Shown here: positions 7,659 through 15,137 of the stretch, in pieces
Layout of the letters: each line of letters starts with the position of its first letter
How positions within the stretch are numbered: position 1 is the first letter of the stretch
Origin: Actinomycetes bacterium
GTDB taxonomy: Bacteria > Actinomycetota > Acidimicrobiia > Acidimicrobiales > Microtrichaceae
NCBI GenBank assembly: GCA_023434535.1
Contig: JAEYSR010000276.1
Coordinates: forward strand, 1-37,611
DNA length: 37,611 nt
Direction: 5' to 3'
Translations under genes and position numbers: made by a program
Notes under the pieces: generated by a model
Seen by the model: only the letters and a program-made list of their open reading frames with translations
Databases searched by the model: none
Told to the model about the DNA's origin: nothing

Positions 7659-9661
7659 CCGGTCAGCTCCTCGGTGGGTCGGGGCCTGGGATCGCCCTTG
7701 GGCTCCTTGATCCGGAGCAGGCGGTAGTGGGTGCGCGGCTCGTCCTCGTCCCCCCACTCCTTCACCACCTCGGCGATGGGCGCACCTTCGGCGTCCCAGA
7801 TGCCGGGGAAGTTCGCCACGATGGCGTCCGCTCCGGTGGAGCCGGGATCGCCGAGGAGTATGTAGCGGACTCCGAAGCGGCCCGGGTTGGCGGCGATGGG
7901 CTGGAAGTCGCGGTCGGAGGGGATCACGTACGCCTCGGGCCGGGGAGCGTTGGCCAGGACCGGGAAGCAGACCGACGCGTCGCAGATCACGGCGCCCGCC
8001 TCGACATCCGGCATGGCGTCGATGTCGGCCGCGATGCGAGCGGCTCGGCCCAGCCAGGCCTCGTTGCGATCGGCGTCGCCGGCCACGACGGCCTCGAGCT
8101 GGCGGACGGCGTCGACGTCGTCCACGGTGCCGAGGTCGCCGGAGCGCATCACCGTGGTCGACACGAGGACGCCGGGGACGAGGGCGGCGACCGCCAGCCA
8201 GCGCAGCCAGGCCGCAGCCGGACCGAGCACCAGGACGAGGAGTCCCGACAGCACCACAGCGCTGATCGAGTAGCGGAACCACGGGAAGGTGGAGCCCTGG
8301 TAGGAGAACATGGTCTGCACCGCGATCGGCGTGCCGAACACGGCGAGCGCAGCGACCACCCGGCGGTTCGACGCCTTGGCCACCGCGAACGCCACGACCG
8401 CGAGCACGGCCGCGGCGGGGGCGGAGGTGAGGACCTGCACCAGGTAGAACCAGGCCCGGCCGAGGCTGGTCGTGTCGGGCACGATGTTGCCCATGTCGCC
8501 GGCCCGCTCCACGATCGCGGAGTTGCCGTACTCCGACGTGAACTGGGCGAACGGCTCGCCGATGATCACCCACGATGCGAACGCCCACCCGGCCACCGCT
8601 GCCACTGCGGGCAGGGCGAAGATCGTCACGTCGAGAGCGGTGCGTCGGGCCCGGTCACGGTCGTGGTCCCAACCCGGCGTGCCGAAGCTCGGATCGTCGA
8701 CGACGGGGTGCCACCGCAGCCAGGTCGTGACGCCGACCACCACGGTGACGGCGACGACGACCGCGAGCGACTCGTAGCGGACCAGGTAGGCCGCACCGGC
8801 CGCGGCCCCGGCGTAGGCCAGGTGCCGCACGTCGTCGGTCTCGGACCACAGGGCGAGGCGTCGCGCCACCACCATCAGGAAGAAGAGCCAGCAGGCCTCG
8901 CTCATCCCGTTGGCTCCGTAGACCCAGATCAGTGGGTGGGCGACGACGGCGACCGCGACCGCGATGCGCATGAGAGACCGGGCCCCGCTCTCCTCGCCCC
9001 AACGAATCAGCTGGTTGACGACACCGGCCATGAACAGCGCCGAGACCACGACCGCGGCCACGGCGTCGCCGGTCATGGCCGGCCACCAGGCCCGCAGCCA
9101 GGCGAAGGGCACCTCGAACAGCGTCGGGAACGGGCCCCAGATGAAGCCGATCGACTCGAGGTGGGGGTCACGGCCGTACCAGACCGCCTGGGCCGCCTGG
9201 ACGCGCGACACGGCGTCGCCCGGAAGGGTGCCGCCCAGCCGGGTGAGCACCAGGCCGATGCCGAGGAACCCGCAGAACGAAAGGAGGAAGGCGAGCTGGC
9301 GCTGGGTCCGACCCGACTCCGTGCCCGGCGATGCCGGCGCGGCGGACCGACGGGCGGCCCGGTCGGCCTCGCGGACCAGTCGCTCGGCGTCGAGCACCGC
9401 CGGGTGGTCCGCGAGTGCGTCGCCGGCCAACCGGTCCGCCCTCGCCGACGATCGTCGTGCGTTCGGCTCCGACACGCGGGACGACGCATCCGGATCGAGG
9501 CGTCGGGCGACGGAGCTCACGTCGGCGCACAGCCCGCCGAGCCGGACCGACGCCTGCTGCTCCGCAGCGCCGAGCCGGTCAGCAGCCCGGTCCAGGGACG
9601 CCGCGTGGTCCTCCAGCGCGTCGATCAGTGCTGCCGCCCGCGATCGGGCGTCGACCGTCAT
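7655..9661 (-). CDS. Polytopic GT-C type glycosyltransferase-like protein with N-terminal helical extension
   Basis: 668 aa. Residues 1-110 are hydrophilic, Ala/Arg-rich and predicted helical (LDRAADRLGAAEQQA). From about 120 to 560 there are ten or more hydrophobic helices, and the first large loop (GDAVSRVQAAQAVWYGRDPHL) resembles the acidic loop of PMT/GT39-type GT-C transferases that use lipid-linked sugars. The C-terminal 150 residues are soluble (GAVICDASVCFPVLANAPRPEAYV, YRLLRI), as in many dolichyl-phosphate-mannose-type transferases. It is followed directly by the Thr-rich protein (ATGA overlap) and then the exosortase, so it may glycosylate the sorted protein or build an associated glycan. 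Family-level call only; donor and acceptor unknown. Confidence 0.75.
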   Translation of the reverse strand: MTVDARSRAAALIDALEDHAASLDRAADRLGAAEQQASVRLGGLCADVSSVARRLDPDASSRVSEPNARRSSARADRLAGDALADHPAVLDAERLVREADRAARRSAAPASPGTESGRTQRQLAFLLSFCGFLGIGLVLTRLGGTLPGDAVSRVQAAQAVWYGRDPHLESIGFIWGPFPTLFEVPFAWLRAWWPAMTGDAVAAVVVSALFMAGVVNQLIRWGEESGARSLMRIAVAVAVVAHPLIWVYGANGMSEACWLFFLMVVARRLALWSETDDVRHLAYAGAAAGAAYLVRYESLAVVVAVTVVVGVTTWLRWHPVVDDPSFGTPGWDHDRDRARRTALDVTIFALPAVAAVAGWAFASWVIIGEPFAQFTSEYGNSAIVERAGDMGNIVPDTTSLGRAWFYLVQVLTSAPAAAVLAVVAFAVAKASNRRVVAALAVFGTPIAVQTMFSYQGSTFPWFRYSISAVVLSGLLVLVLGPAAAWLRWLAVAALVPGVLVSTTVMRSGDLGTVDDVDAVRQLEAVVAGDADRNEAWLGRAARIAADIDAMPDVEAGAVICDASVCFPVLANAPRPEAYVIPSDRDFQPIAANPGRFGVRYILLGDPGSTGADAIVANFPGIWDAEGAPIAEVVKEWGDEDEPRTHYRLLRIKEPKGDPRPRPTEELTG

Positions 9662-9664
9662 CGC

Positions 9665-9964
9665 TCAGTCCTCGGGGCTGGGCCCCGACGCGGGTTCCCC
9701 GTCCATGGCCGCCCGGATGGCCTCGATGGCGGCACGGGTCTCGGAGCGGATGACCCGCTGCAGGCGTGTGAGCTCGGCCATCGTGTCGACCAGCTCCCGC
9801 CGGTGGTGTTCGACCAGGGCGGCCAGCTCCGCTGCGGCCACGGCGAGCTCGTCGGGCCCGAAGGTCGCGACGACGGCCACGTCGGACCCGTCGGACTCGT
9901 CGGCAGGGAAGAAGCCCGGGCCCTCCAGCCGTGGATCGGGTCCTCCGGTTCGCACCTGCTCCAT
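9665..9964 (-). CDS. Small hydrophilic, probably helical protein opening the exosortase operon
   Basis: 99 aa from the ATG at 9964. The first third is Gly/Pro/Asp-rich. The rest (DELAVAAAELAALVEHHRRELVDTMAELTRLQRVIRSE broken at natural points) shows heptad-like spacing of Leu/Ala and should form a long helix or coiled coil. No signal peptide, membrane helix or known domain was recognised. Longer upstream starts exist, up to 10099, but this ATG has TACGGT 8 nt upstream, matching the leaderless arrangement elsewhere. Three nucleotides separate its stop from the next ATG. A structural or regulatory partner of the glycosyltransferase (whose N-terminus is also helical) is possible but unproven. 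Confidence 0.65.
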   Translation of the reverse strand: MEQVRTGGPDPRLEGPGFFPADESDGSDVAVVATFGPDELAVAAAELAALVEHHRRELVDTMAELTRLQRVIRSETRAAIEAIRAAMDGEPASGPSPED

Positions 9965-9972
9965 GCGGTCCG

Positions 9973-9978
9973 ACCGTA
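9973..9978 (-). promoter_or_regulatory. -10 element TACGGT of the exosortase operon
   Basis: TACGGT on the minus strand ends 8 nt before the ATG at 9964. A poor -35 (TCGACA) lies 16 nt upstream. Further upstream, two GTTCAC words (minus strand, about 10022-10051) resemble PHO-box halves, but their 24-nt spacing is out of phase with the 11-nt rule, so a PHO link for this operon is weak. Confidence 0.5.
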
Positions 9979-10067
9979 CGGGAGCCACCTGACGTGTCGA
10001 TGGCCCGCACGTGTCATCGAAGTGAACAGACGTGCATGAGGGTGGGTGAACTCGCCCATCGAACGCA

Positions 10068-10097
10068 GAAGAGGGGCGGCCGGAGCCGCCCCTCTTC
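10068..10097. terminator. Strong hairpin terminator
   Basis: GAAGAGGGGCGGC (10068-10080) and its exact complement (10085-10097) form a 13-bp perfect stem with loop CGGA. It lies 55 nt past the stop of the minus-strand PstS-like gene and ahead of the exosortase operon promoter, so it separates the two units. No strong T-run follows. Confidence 0.75.
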
Positions 10098-10152
10098 ACG
10101 TTGCATGTCGGACCCGGTTCGCCGTGCGGATCCGATGAATCTCCCTACGGGA

Positions 10153-11322
10153 TCACGGAGCGGCGATCACCGCACAGACGCCGTTCGTGCGCTGGGCCGA
10201 CGGCACCTGGAGGAAGCCGGTCGCGGTGTACGCCTTGCCCAGCTCGACCGAGTTGCTCAGACCGGAGAACTCGTTCAGGCCGTGGCGTGCCGGGTTCTTG
10301 CACAGGAACTCGGTGAACTCGCGGACGGCACCGGACTTGCCGCTCGTGCCACCCGTGAGCTCATCGGTCGAGCCGACCGGCGCCGCGTCCGCGGTGCGGG
10401 TCACGTGGTAGATGAACCGGGTGATCGGGTACTGGCCGCTGGCCACCTGGGCCGGGACGATCGGGGACCGGGTGTTCACCGTGTTGATCTGGGCGTCCTG
10501 CCGCTTGAAGAGGTAGGACTTCCAGACCGCGGCGCTCATCCACCAGATGACGTTGCCCTTGTTGGCGCTGAGGAACGCGTTCTCGTTCAGCTGCTTGACG
10601 TCGTTCTCGAACGGGTACGTGGTCTTGGCCCCGTTGAGACCGACGACGCACGAGCCGTTGTTCGGGGCGAAGCCCAGGAACGACTGGAAGGTGGCGTAGG
10701 TGCCCGAGTCGGGGTTCATGCCGATCGGGACGATCGGGCCGGACCCGAGCGTTCCACCTGCCACCTGGCTCCAGTCGGTCTTGGTGCAGCTGTAGATGTC
10801 CTTGATCTCCTGGTCGGTCAGGTTGCCGGCGGCACGACCCGGGAAGTTGACGATGGCGACGGCGTCCTTGGCGACGCCCCAGAACGTCGTCCCGGACTCA
10901 CCCGAGGTCTTCGGGCCCCGCGAGGAGCGGGCGTAGTCGTACAGCCCGGTGCCCGCCGCCGTCAGCTCCGCGACGCCGGCGCTGGAGCCGGTCGGGTAGG
11001 CGCTGACGGTGACGTCGTGGTCCCAGTTGCCGGTGAAGTCGGTCTGGTCCTGGGCGGCACCGGTCTGGCAGTTGCCCTTCTGGGGGCTGCTCGACGTGGT
11101 GATCACCCGGCACCCGCCGGCCTGGTTGTACAGCTTCTCGACGAGCTGGTGCCAGGCGTAGGTGGTGTCGGAACCACCGCCGACGATGCGGTCGGGCGTG
11201 TCGTTCCAGCCGGTGCCGGAGGTGCCCGGGTTGGTGCCGTCGGCGCCGGCCACGCCGGTCATGACGGTTCCGCCGAGCGCTGCAGCGGCGAGCGCTGCGG
11301 CGACGATCTTCTTGAGCTTCAT
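10153..11322 (-). CDS. Secreted PstS-like phosphate-binding protein
   Basis: 389 aa. MKLKKIVAAALAAAALGGTV is a typical signal-peptide start, with processing probably near VAGADG; there is no lipobox and no C-terminal anchor. The mature part reads as a periplasmic-binding-protein-like (PBP-II) PstS: RIVGGGSDTTYAWHQLVEKLY (the GSxT phosphate-contact region), AKDAVAIVNF, NLTDQEIKDIY, and PDSGTYATFQSFLG (the SGT motif). Six Cys residues may form disulphides. It lies 31 nt downstream of the gene for a surface protein with an exosortase-type tail, and a purine-rich GAGAGAGAGAA precedes its ATG. It is the third PstS-like protein in the window, and the only freely secreted one. Phosphate as ligand is inferred from family and from the pst genes nearby. 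Confidence 0.85.
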   Translation of the reverse strand: MKLKKIVAAALAAAALGGTVMTGVAGADGTNPGTSGTGWNDTPDRIVGGGSDTTYAWHQLVEKLYNQAGGCRVITTSSSPQKGNCQTGAAQDQTDFTGNWDHDVTVSAYPTGSSAGVAELTAAGTGLYDYARSSRGPKTSGESGTTFWGVAKDAVAIVNFPGRAAGNLTDQEIKDIYSCTKTDWSQVAGGTLGSGPIVPIGMNPDSGTYATFQSFLGFAPNNGSCVVGLNGAKTTYPFENDVKQLNENAFLSANKGNVIWWMSAAVWKSYLFKRQDAQINTVNTRSPIVPAQVASGQYPITRFIYHVTRTADAAPVGSTDELTGGTSGKSGAVREFTEFLCKNPARHGLNEFSGLSNSVELGKAYTATGFLQVPSAQRTNGVCAVIAAP

Positions 11323-11353
11323 GATCGTGTTCTCTCTCTCGTTCTCGTGCCGG

Positions 11354-11965
11354 TCAGGCCAGGGCCCGACGGCGGTTGATCAGCAGGTAGCCACCGACGA
11401 GCACGGCGGCGAGCAGGACCGGCATCACCACGACGGGGACCTCGGGGATGTCGCCGCCACCGGGGACGGTGAAGCTGAAGGGGACGTTGGCGGCGTCGGT
11501 GTTGTTGAACACGTCGCCCTGGGTGACCCGGATGTAGCACTGCGACACGGCGGTGAAGCCGGAGCTCGGAGTGAAGCCCTGCGGGTAGCAGCCCCACTGG
11601 TTGGTGAGGTCGGGACCGAAGATGCGTGAGCTGTAGGAGTCACCGACGGCGATCTCGAGCTGGTAGGAGCCGGAGCCGTTGGAGCTGCCGTTGGCGGCGT
11701 TGGCGACGCCCGAGTCGCAGTCGAGCGTGTAGTCGAACGTCGGGTCCGACGACAGCTTCCGGCAGACGTCGAAGAACACCGCGGTGTTCGCCGCGCCGAA
11801 GTTGTAGTCGACCGTCACGGTCGCGAACTCCTGCCCGGTGGACACCGGGATGGGGTTCGGCGTCACCGTCGCCGTCCCCGCCGCGCCGCTGGGCGCTGCG
11901 ACCGCGATGCCCAGAAGGGTCATGACCCCCAGCAACGCGGCCAGCTTGCTGACCAACCTTCTCAT
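11354..11965 (-). CDS. Secreted protein with exosortase-type C-terminal signal, paired with PstS-like gene
   Basis: 203 aa from ATG at 11965 (AGGGAG lies 6 nt upstream; a GTG one codon earlier is possible). A signal peptide (MRRLVSKLAALLGVMTLLG, cleavage near PSGAAG) leads into a beta-rich domain with four Cys (FFDVC, LDCDSG, WGCYPQG, SQCYIRV), not recognised as a known family. The end is tripartite: GGDIPEVPVVVMPV, a hydrophobic helix, then NRRRALA. PEVP plus helix plus Arg cluster resembles PEP-CTERM-type signals and is shared with the 195-aa and 133-aa proteins of this window. It is cotranscribed with the downstream PstS-like gene (31-nt gap), so it may be a surface partner or tether for that binding protein. 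Confidence 0.75.
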   Translation of the reverse strand: MRRLVSKLAALLGVMTLLGIAVAAPSGAAGTATVTPNPIPVSTGQEFATVTVDYNFGAANTAVFFDVCRKLSSDPTFDYTLDCDSGVANAANGSSNGSGSYQLEIAVGDSYSSRIFGPDLTNQWGCYPQGFTPSSGFTAVSQCYIRVTQGDVFNNTDAANVPFSFTVPGGGDIPEVPVVVMPVLLAAVLVGGYLLINRRRALA

Positions 11966-11991
11966 CACATGCTCCCTTTGATTGCATCACC

Positions 11992-12011
11992 GGTGCGGGT
12001 CGTCCCGCACC
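11992..12011 (-). promoter_or_regulatory. 5'-UTR hairpin with ACGA loop
   Basis: On the mRNA strand GGTGCGGG-ACGA-CCCGCACC is a perfect 8-bp stem with a tetraloop, ending 26 nt before the ATG at 11965 and just ahead of the ribosome binding site. The sbp leader has a similar hairpin with the same loop. Confidence 0.5.
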
Positions 12012-12039
12012 TGAGGCGATCATCAGGGTCGCGAGCTCC

Positions 12040-12170
12040 GGCATTCAAGGGTTCAGAGGCACTGTTAGGTGAGTGTTCAGTCCCTCTTCACCCTGACATC
12101 GGGGCGCGCTGATTCCACCCAAATCAGGCGCCGTTCCGTGGTTCGATCATCACCGTTCGGCACCGTTCGC
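12040..12170. promoter_or_regulatory. Cluster of GTTC/TTCA words, possible PHO-like site on plus strand
   Basis: This 230-bp gap (11966-12198) has no gene. On the plus strand three consecutive 11-bp units begin GTTAGG (12064), GTTCAG (12075) and CTTCAC (12086), resembling PHO-box spacing, with another GTTCAG at 12051. A tandem decamer, CACCGTTCGG/C, lies at 12151-12170. The orientation is opposite to the surface-protein/PstS genes they would control, so this is a weak candidate. Confidence 0.3.
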
Positions 12171-12198
12171 ACACTCGTCGATACCGAGCACGACGGCG

Positions 12199-13269
12199 TC
12201 AGTACGTCACCGGCAGCACCGCGTCGATCGAGAACAGGACGAGCACGAGGCCCAGTGCGATCGCCGGCGCGGCCACCACCACGACGGTGGAGGTCGGATG
12301 GCGCCGTCGCAGCTCCGGCACCGCGGCGACCCCGAGGGCGGTGACCGCCAGTCCGGCGAGCAGCATGATGATCGTGGCGGGAGCCCGCACGTCGAACGAC
12401 GACGGCCACGTCCCCGGGTCGCGATCGACCTCCTCGACGGTCGCGGCATCGGCCCCCGCCTCGTCGGCCTCGGCGGCCGCGTCCGCCACCGTCGTGGTCG
12501 TCGACGCCGCCGCGTCCCCGTCCTCCGCGGAGGGCGCCGCCACGACCGCCCCTCCGCTCCGACCGGTGAGCTCGGCCCGGACCACCTTCCGACGGCTGTC
12601 GAGCGGACCGCCCTCGCTGGTGACGAGGGTCAGGGTGGACGGTGCGTCGTCGGCCGGCTTCTTCTCGCCGATCACGTCGTCGATGTCGTCGCCATCGACC
12701 ACATCGACGTCGGTCACCTCGAAGCGGGCCACCTGTCCGGCGCGCTCTCGCACCGTGATGACGGTCTTCTCGCCGACGTCGGACAGGAAGGCGAACGGCC
12801 CGCCGAACCGGTTCGAACGTCCGAGGATGACGGCGTTCCCCGGCTCGCCGGGCAGCGGGCTGCCGCTCATGAGCCCCGGTCCGCCCCTCAGGATGTCCGC
12901 CGAGGACCCCTCGGCGACCACGACGCTGACGTCGAGGTCCTCGACCTGCAGCACCATGCTCGGTGCTCCCCTGTCGGGCCGCTCCACGGTGGGGTCGTTG
13001 TACGCACCGGCCCAGTGGTCCTGGCGGGTGGTGAACGCCAGACGCCCGACGAGGATGTCCATCACGACGAGCGCGACCAGCGTCGCGACGACGAGGACGG
13101 CCACCAGCCGACCCACGTGGCGGCCCGACGTCCGACGGGACGGCTCCTCCGGTGGCGCGGACGGCCCCGGCGTGACGGGCGACCAGCCGACGGTCGTTCC
13201 GGGCGCAGGAGCGCCGGGTGCAGGTGTGTCCGGCAGCGTTCCGGGCGGCGTCGGGTCCAGTGCGGTCAC
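12199..13269 (-). CDS. Sortase-fold membrane protein lacking catalytic Cys and His (pseudo-sortase)
   Basis: 356 aa. A Pro-rich N-terminus, a membrane helix (about 53-74), an extracellular sortase-like domain (about 105-236), an acidic/Thr linker and two C-terminal helices (about 298-352). The fold is clear: ILRGGPGLMSGSPLPGEPGN then AVILGRSNRFGGPF is the class E/F sortase core, ending STLTLVTSEGG...RRKVVRAEL. In active sortases these read xxGHR and TxxTC; here the His position is Arg151 and the Cys position Ser218, while the Arg (226/227) remains. It should therefore not work as a transpeptidase. Its GTG start overlaps the stop of the anchored PstS-like gene (GTGA), making it the last gene of the pst operon. 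A binding or scaffold role for the anchored PstS proteins is inferred. Confidence 0.82.
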   Translation of the reverse strand: MTALDPTPPGTLPDTPAPGAPAPGTTVGWSPVTPGPSAPPEEPSRRTSGRHVGRLVAVLVVATLVALVVMDILVGRLAFTTRQDHWAGAYNDPTVERPDRGAPSMVLQVEDLDVSVVVAEGSSADILRGGPGLMSGSPLPGEPGNAVILGRSNRFGGPFAFLSDVGEKTVITVRERAGQVARFEVTDVDVVDGDDIDDVIGEKKPADDAPSTLTLVTSEGGPLDSRRKVVRAELTGRSGGAVVAAPSAEDGDAAASTTTTVADAAAEADEAGADAATVEEVDRDPGTWPSSFDVRAPATIIMLLAGLAVTALGVAAVPELRRRHPTSTVVVVAAPAIALGLVLVLFSIDAVLPVTY

Positions 13270-15137
13270 GACGACAGGCCGATCAGCCGCTGGAGGGATC
13301 CGGCCCGCCAGATCGCCCGGGCGGCGAAGAACAGGGCGGCACCCAGGGCGACGGTCGCGATCCGGTCCATCCCTCTGGAGCCCTTGCCCGGGAGCTCGAG
13401 CGGCATCTCGGCGGCGATCTCCTCAACCGAGTCGTCCACGTCCTTCTCGGCCGCGGGACCGTCGGCTCCGCCGGCCGCGCCACCGGTGCCGCCACCGCCG
13501 CCTGCGGCGTCGTACGACTCTCCGAGCGGCGTGTAGCCGCTCGAGTCGTAGGGGTACGAGCCGTAGTCGCCGTACCCGGCCGTGAGATCGCTCGGGGACA
13601 CGCCGACCGGCAGCGGAGTCGTGTCGGCGGCCGGCGGCGGCGTGGCCGCCGTCGCCTGGCACCACGGAACCGTGCCGAGCGCCTCCATCACGGGACCGAG
13701 CGTGGCCGGCGTGAACGGACCCGCACCCTTCTCCTTGACGACGACGCCCTTGGCCGCAGCGCAGTTGGACTCGACCACCTTGTTGGCGGCAGCGAGCCCT
13801 TCGAGGACCATGGCCCGGGTCAGCTGGCCGTCGTAGATCCCCGCCGCCACGACCTGGCCCGCGGTCATCTGGAGGCGCAGCATCAGGGCCGCGGCGTTCG
13901 TCTGGTCGACCGAGAGACCGCGCTCGGGCAGGTAGATCCGATCCACCCACGAGAACGGCCACGCACCCGGCACCGGCGTCGTCGCCGCGAAGAACGGCGT
14001 CTCGCCGCCCGCCGCGACGGCCTTCGTGATGGCCTGGGGGGTGCCGGAGCGGACCTCTCCGTCGGACACGAAGTCGGCGATCCACAGGTCGGTGACCGGC
14101 TTGGGCGGCACCTCCAGCGCGTCCTTCTCCTCCGCAGCGATGGCGTTCACGGCCTTGAGGGGGTGCACGAAGGCGATGGAGCCGCCCTTGGGGATCTCCG
14201 AGGACTGGAAGTTGGTCCAGGTCTGCACCGCGTTGGCCAGCCCCGAGTCCGGGGACCGCGACGCCTGCGCGCTGCGGGGCCACCTCGGGGTGATCACGTA
14301 GCCGTCGCGCTGGTCGTCCGGCAGGTCGGCCAGCACGCGGCTGCGGAAGGCGACGGGGTCCTCGTCCTTGAGGTACTGCTGGAGGAACTTGTTGATCGCG
14401 GCGCTGTCGGTGCGGACGCCGCTGACGGGTCCGGGCACGCCCGGCGCCTCGATGCGCTGCACGCACTCGCCGGCGTCGTCGGTCCGACAGCCAGCGGGAT
14501 CGGCCTGGGAGCGGAAGCTCGGCTCGAACCACAGGTCCGACGGGGTGGACTGCGAGAACAGCTGGACGATGTTCTCCGGGTAGAGCCGCAGCGAGTCGCC
14601 GGCCGTCCCGCGGCGCACCGCACTCAGCGAGGTCACCGGCTGGGGGCACACGGTGTCGAAGGTCTCGGGGTCGAGCACCGAACCGGGGTCGCAGATGCGA
14701 AGGCCGGTGCCGTACGGACCCGACATGAACGGCACGGCACCCGTGGCCTGGAAGGGAGCGGAGATCACCCCGCCACCCTTCTTCAACTCATCGGTGGCGC
14801 CCGGCTGGACCTCGTCGAGCGGCAGGGCTCCGACGTAGAAGTCGGTGCGGCCCTCGACGAAGGCCCGGAGCCCCTCCGCCTCGTTCGAGCCGATGTAGTC
14901 GAAGCGGGGTGCCGCCTCGGAGGTGGACGCGGAGCTGTCGAGCGTCCGCAGGACGATCTCGGCGTAGTCGGTGCCCTCGCCGCTGAGCGAGATGGGCGTG
15001 TCGGGGGCCTGGACGGTGGCCGCATCGACCGCTCCGGGGAGGCTGGCCCACAGAGCGGTCAGCAGGATCGCCGCGGCGACCGAGCCCCGTGCACTGCGCC
15101 ACCCGCGGGCCGGTGCCGTTCTCCGGCCGGATCTCAT
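13266..15137 (-). CDS. Membrane-anchored PstS-like protein 2, large and divergent
   Basis: 623 aa from ATG at 15137, chosen because it forms an ATGA overlap with the upstream stop (another ATG lies at 15149). The signal peptide is MRSGRRTAPARGWRSARGSV plus a hydrophobic stretch ending near AVDA. The start of the mature protein (ISLSGEGTDYAEIVLRTL, FVEGRTDFYVGALPLDE) resembles the first lobe of PstS-like binding proteins, but the rest is expanded and diverges. A Gly/Ser/Tyr-rich linker (about 510-560) is followed by a helix (MDRIATVALGAALFFAARAI) and a basic tail, so it stays tethered outside the membrane. Cys residues suggest disulphides. It may be a second binding or accessory component of the Pst transporter; phosphate binding is not certain. 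Confidence 0.72.
   Translation of the reverse strand: MRSGRRTAPARGWRSARGSVAAAILLTALWASLPGAVDAATVQAPDTPISLSGEGTDYAEIVLRTLDSSASTSEAAPRFDYIGSNEAEGLRAFVEGRTDFYVGALPLDEVQPGATDELKKGGGVISAPFQATGAVPFMSGPYGTGLRICDPGSVLDPETFDTVCPQPVTSLSAVRRGTAGDSLRLYPENIVQLFSQSTPSDLWFEPSFRSQADPAGCRTDDAGECVQRIEAPGVPGPVSGVRTDSAAINKFLQQYLKDEDPVAFRSRVLADLPDDQRDGYVITPRWPRSAQASRSPDSGLANAVQTWTNFQSSEIPKGGSIAFVHPLKAVNAIAAEEKDALEVPPKPVTDLWIADFVSDGEVRSGTPQAITKAVAAGGETPFFAATTPVPGAWPFSWVDRIYLPERGLSVDQTNAAALMLRLQMTAGQVVAAGIYDGQLTRAMVLEGLAAANKVVESNCAAAKGVVVKEKGAGPFTPATLGPVMEALGTVPWCQATAATPPPAADTTPLPVGVSPSDLTAGYGDYGSYPYDSSGYTPLGESYDAAGGGGGTGGAAGGADGPAAEKDVDDSVEEIAAEMPLELPGKGSRGMDRIATVALGAALFFAARAIWRAGSLQRLIGLSS

Noticed and set aside
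10022..10051. PHO box upstream of the exosortase operon
   Set aside because: Two GTTCAC words are present on the minus strand, but 24 nt apart, not a multiple of 11, and more than 50 nt from the start codon; too weak to list as a site.
12199..13269. Active sortase for the LALTG adhesin
   Set aside because: Both catalytic positions are substituted (Arg for His, Ser for Cys), so it was called a pseudo-sortase.
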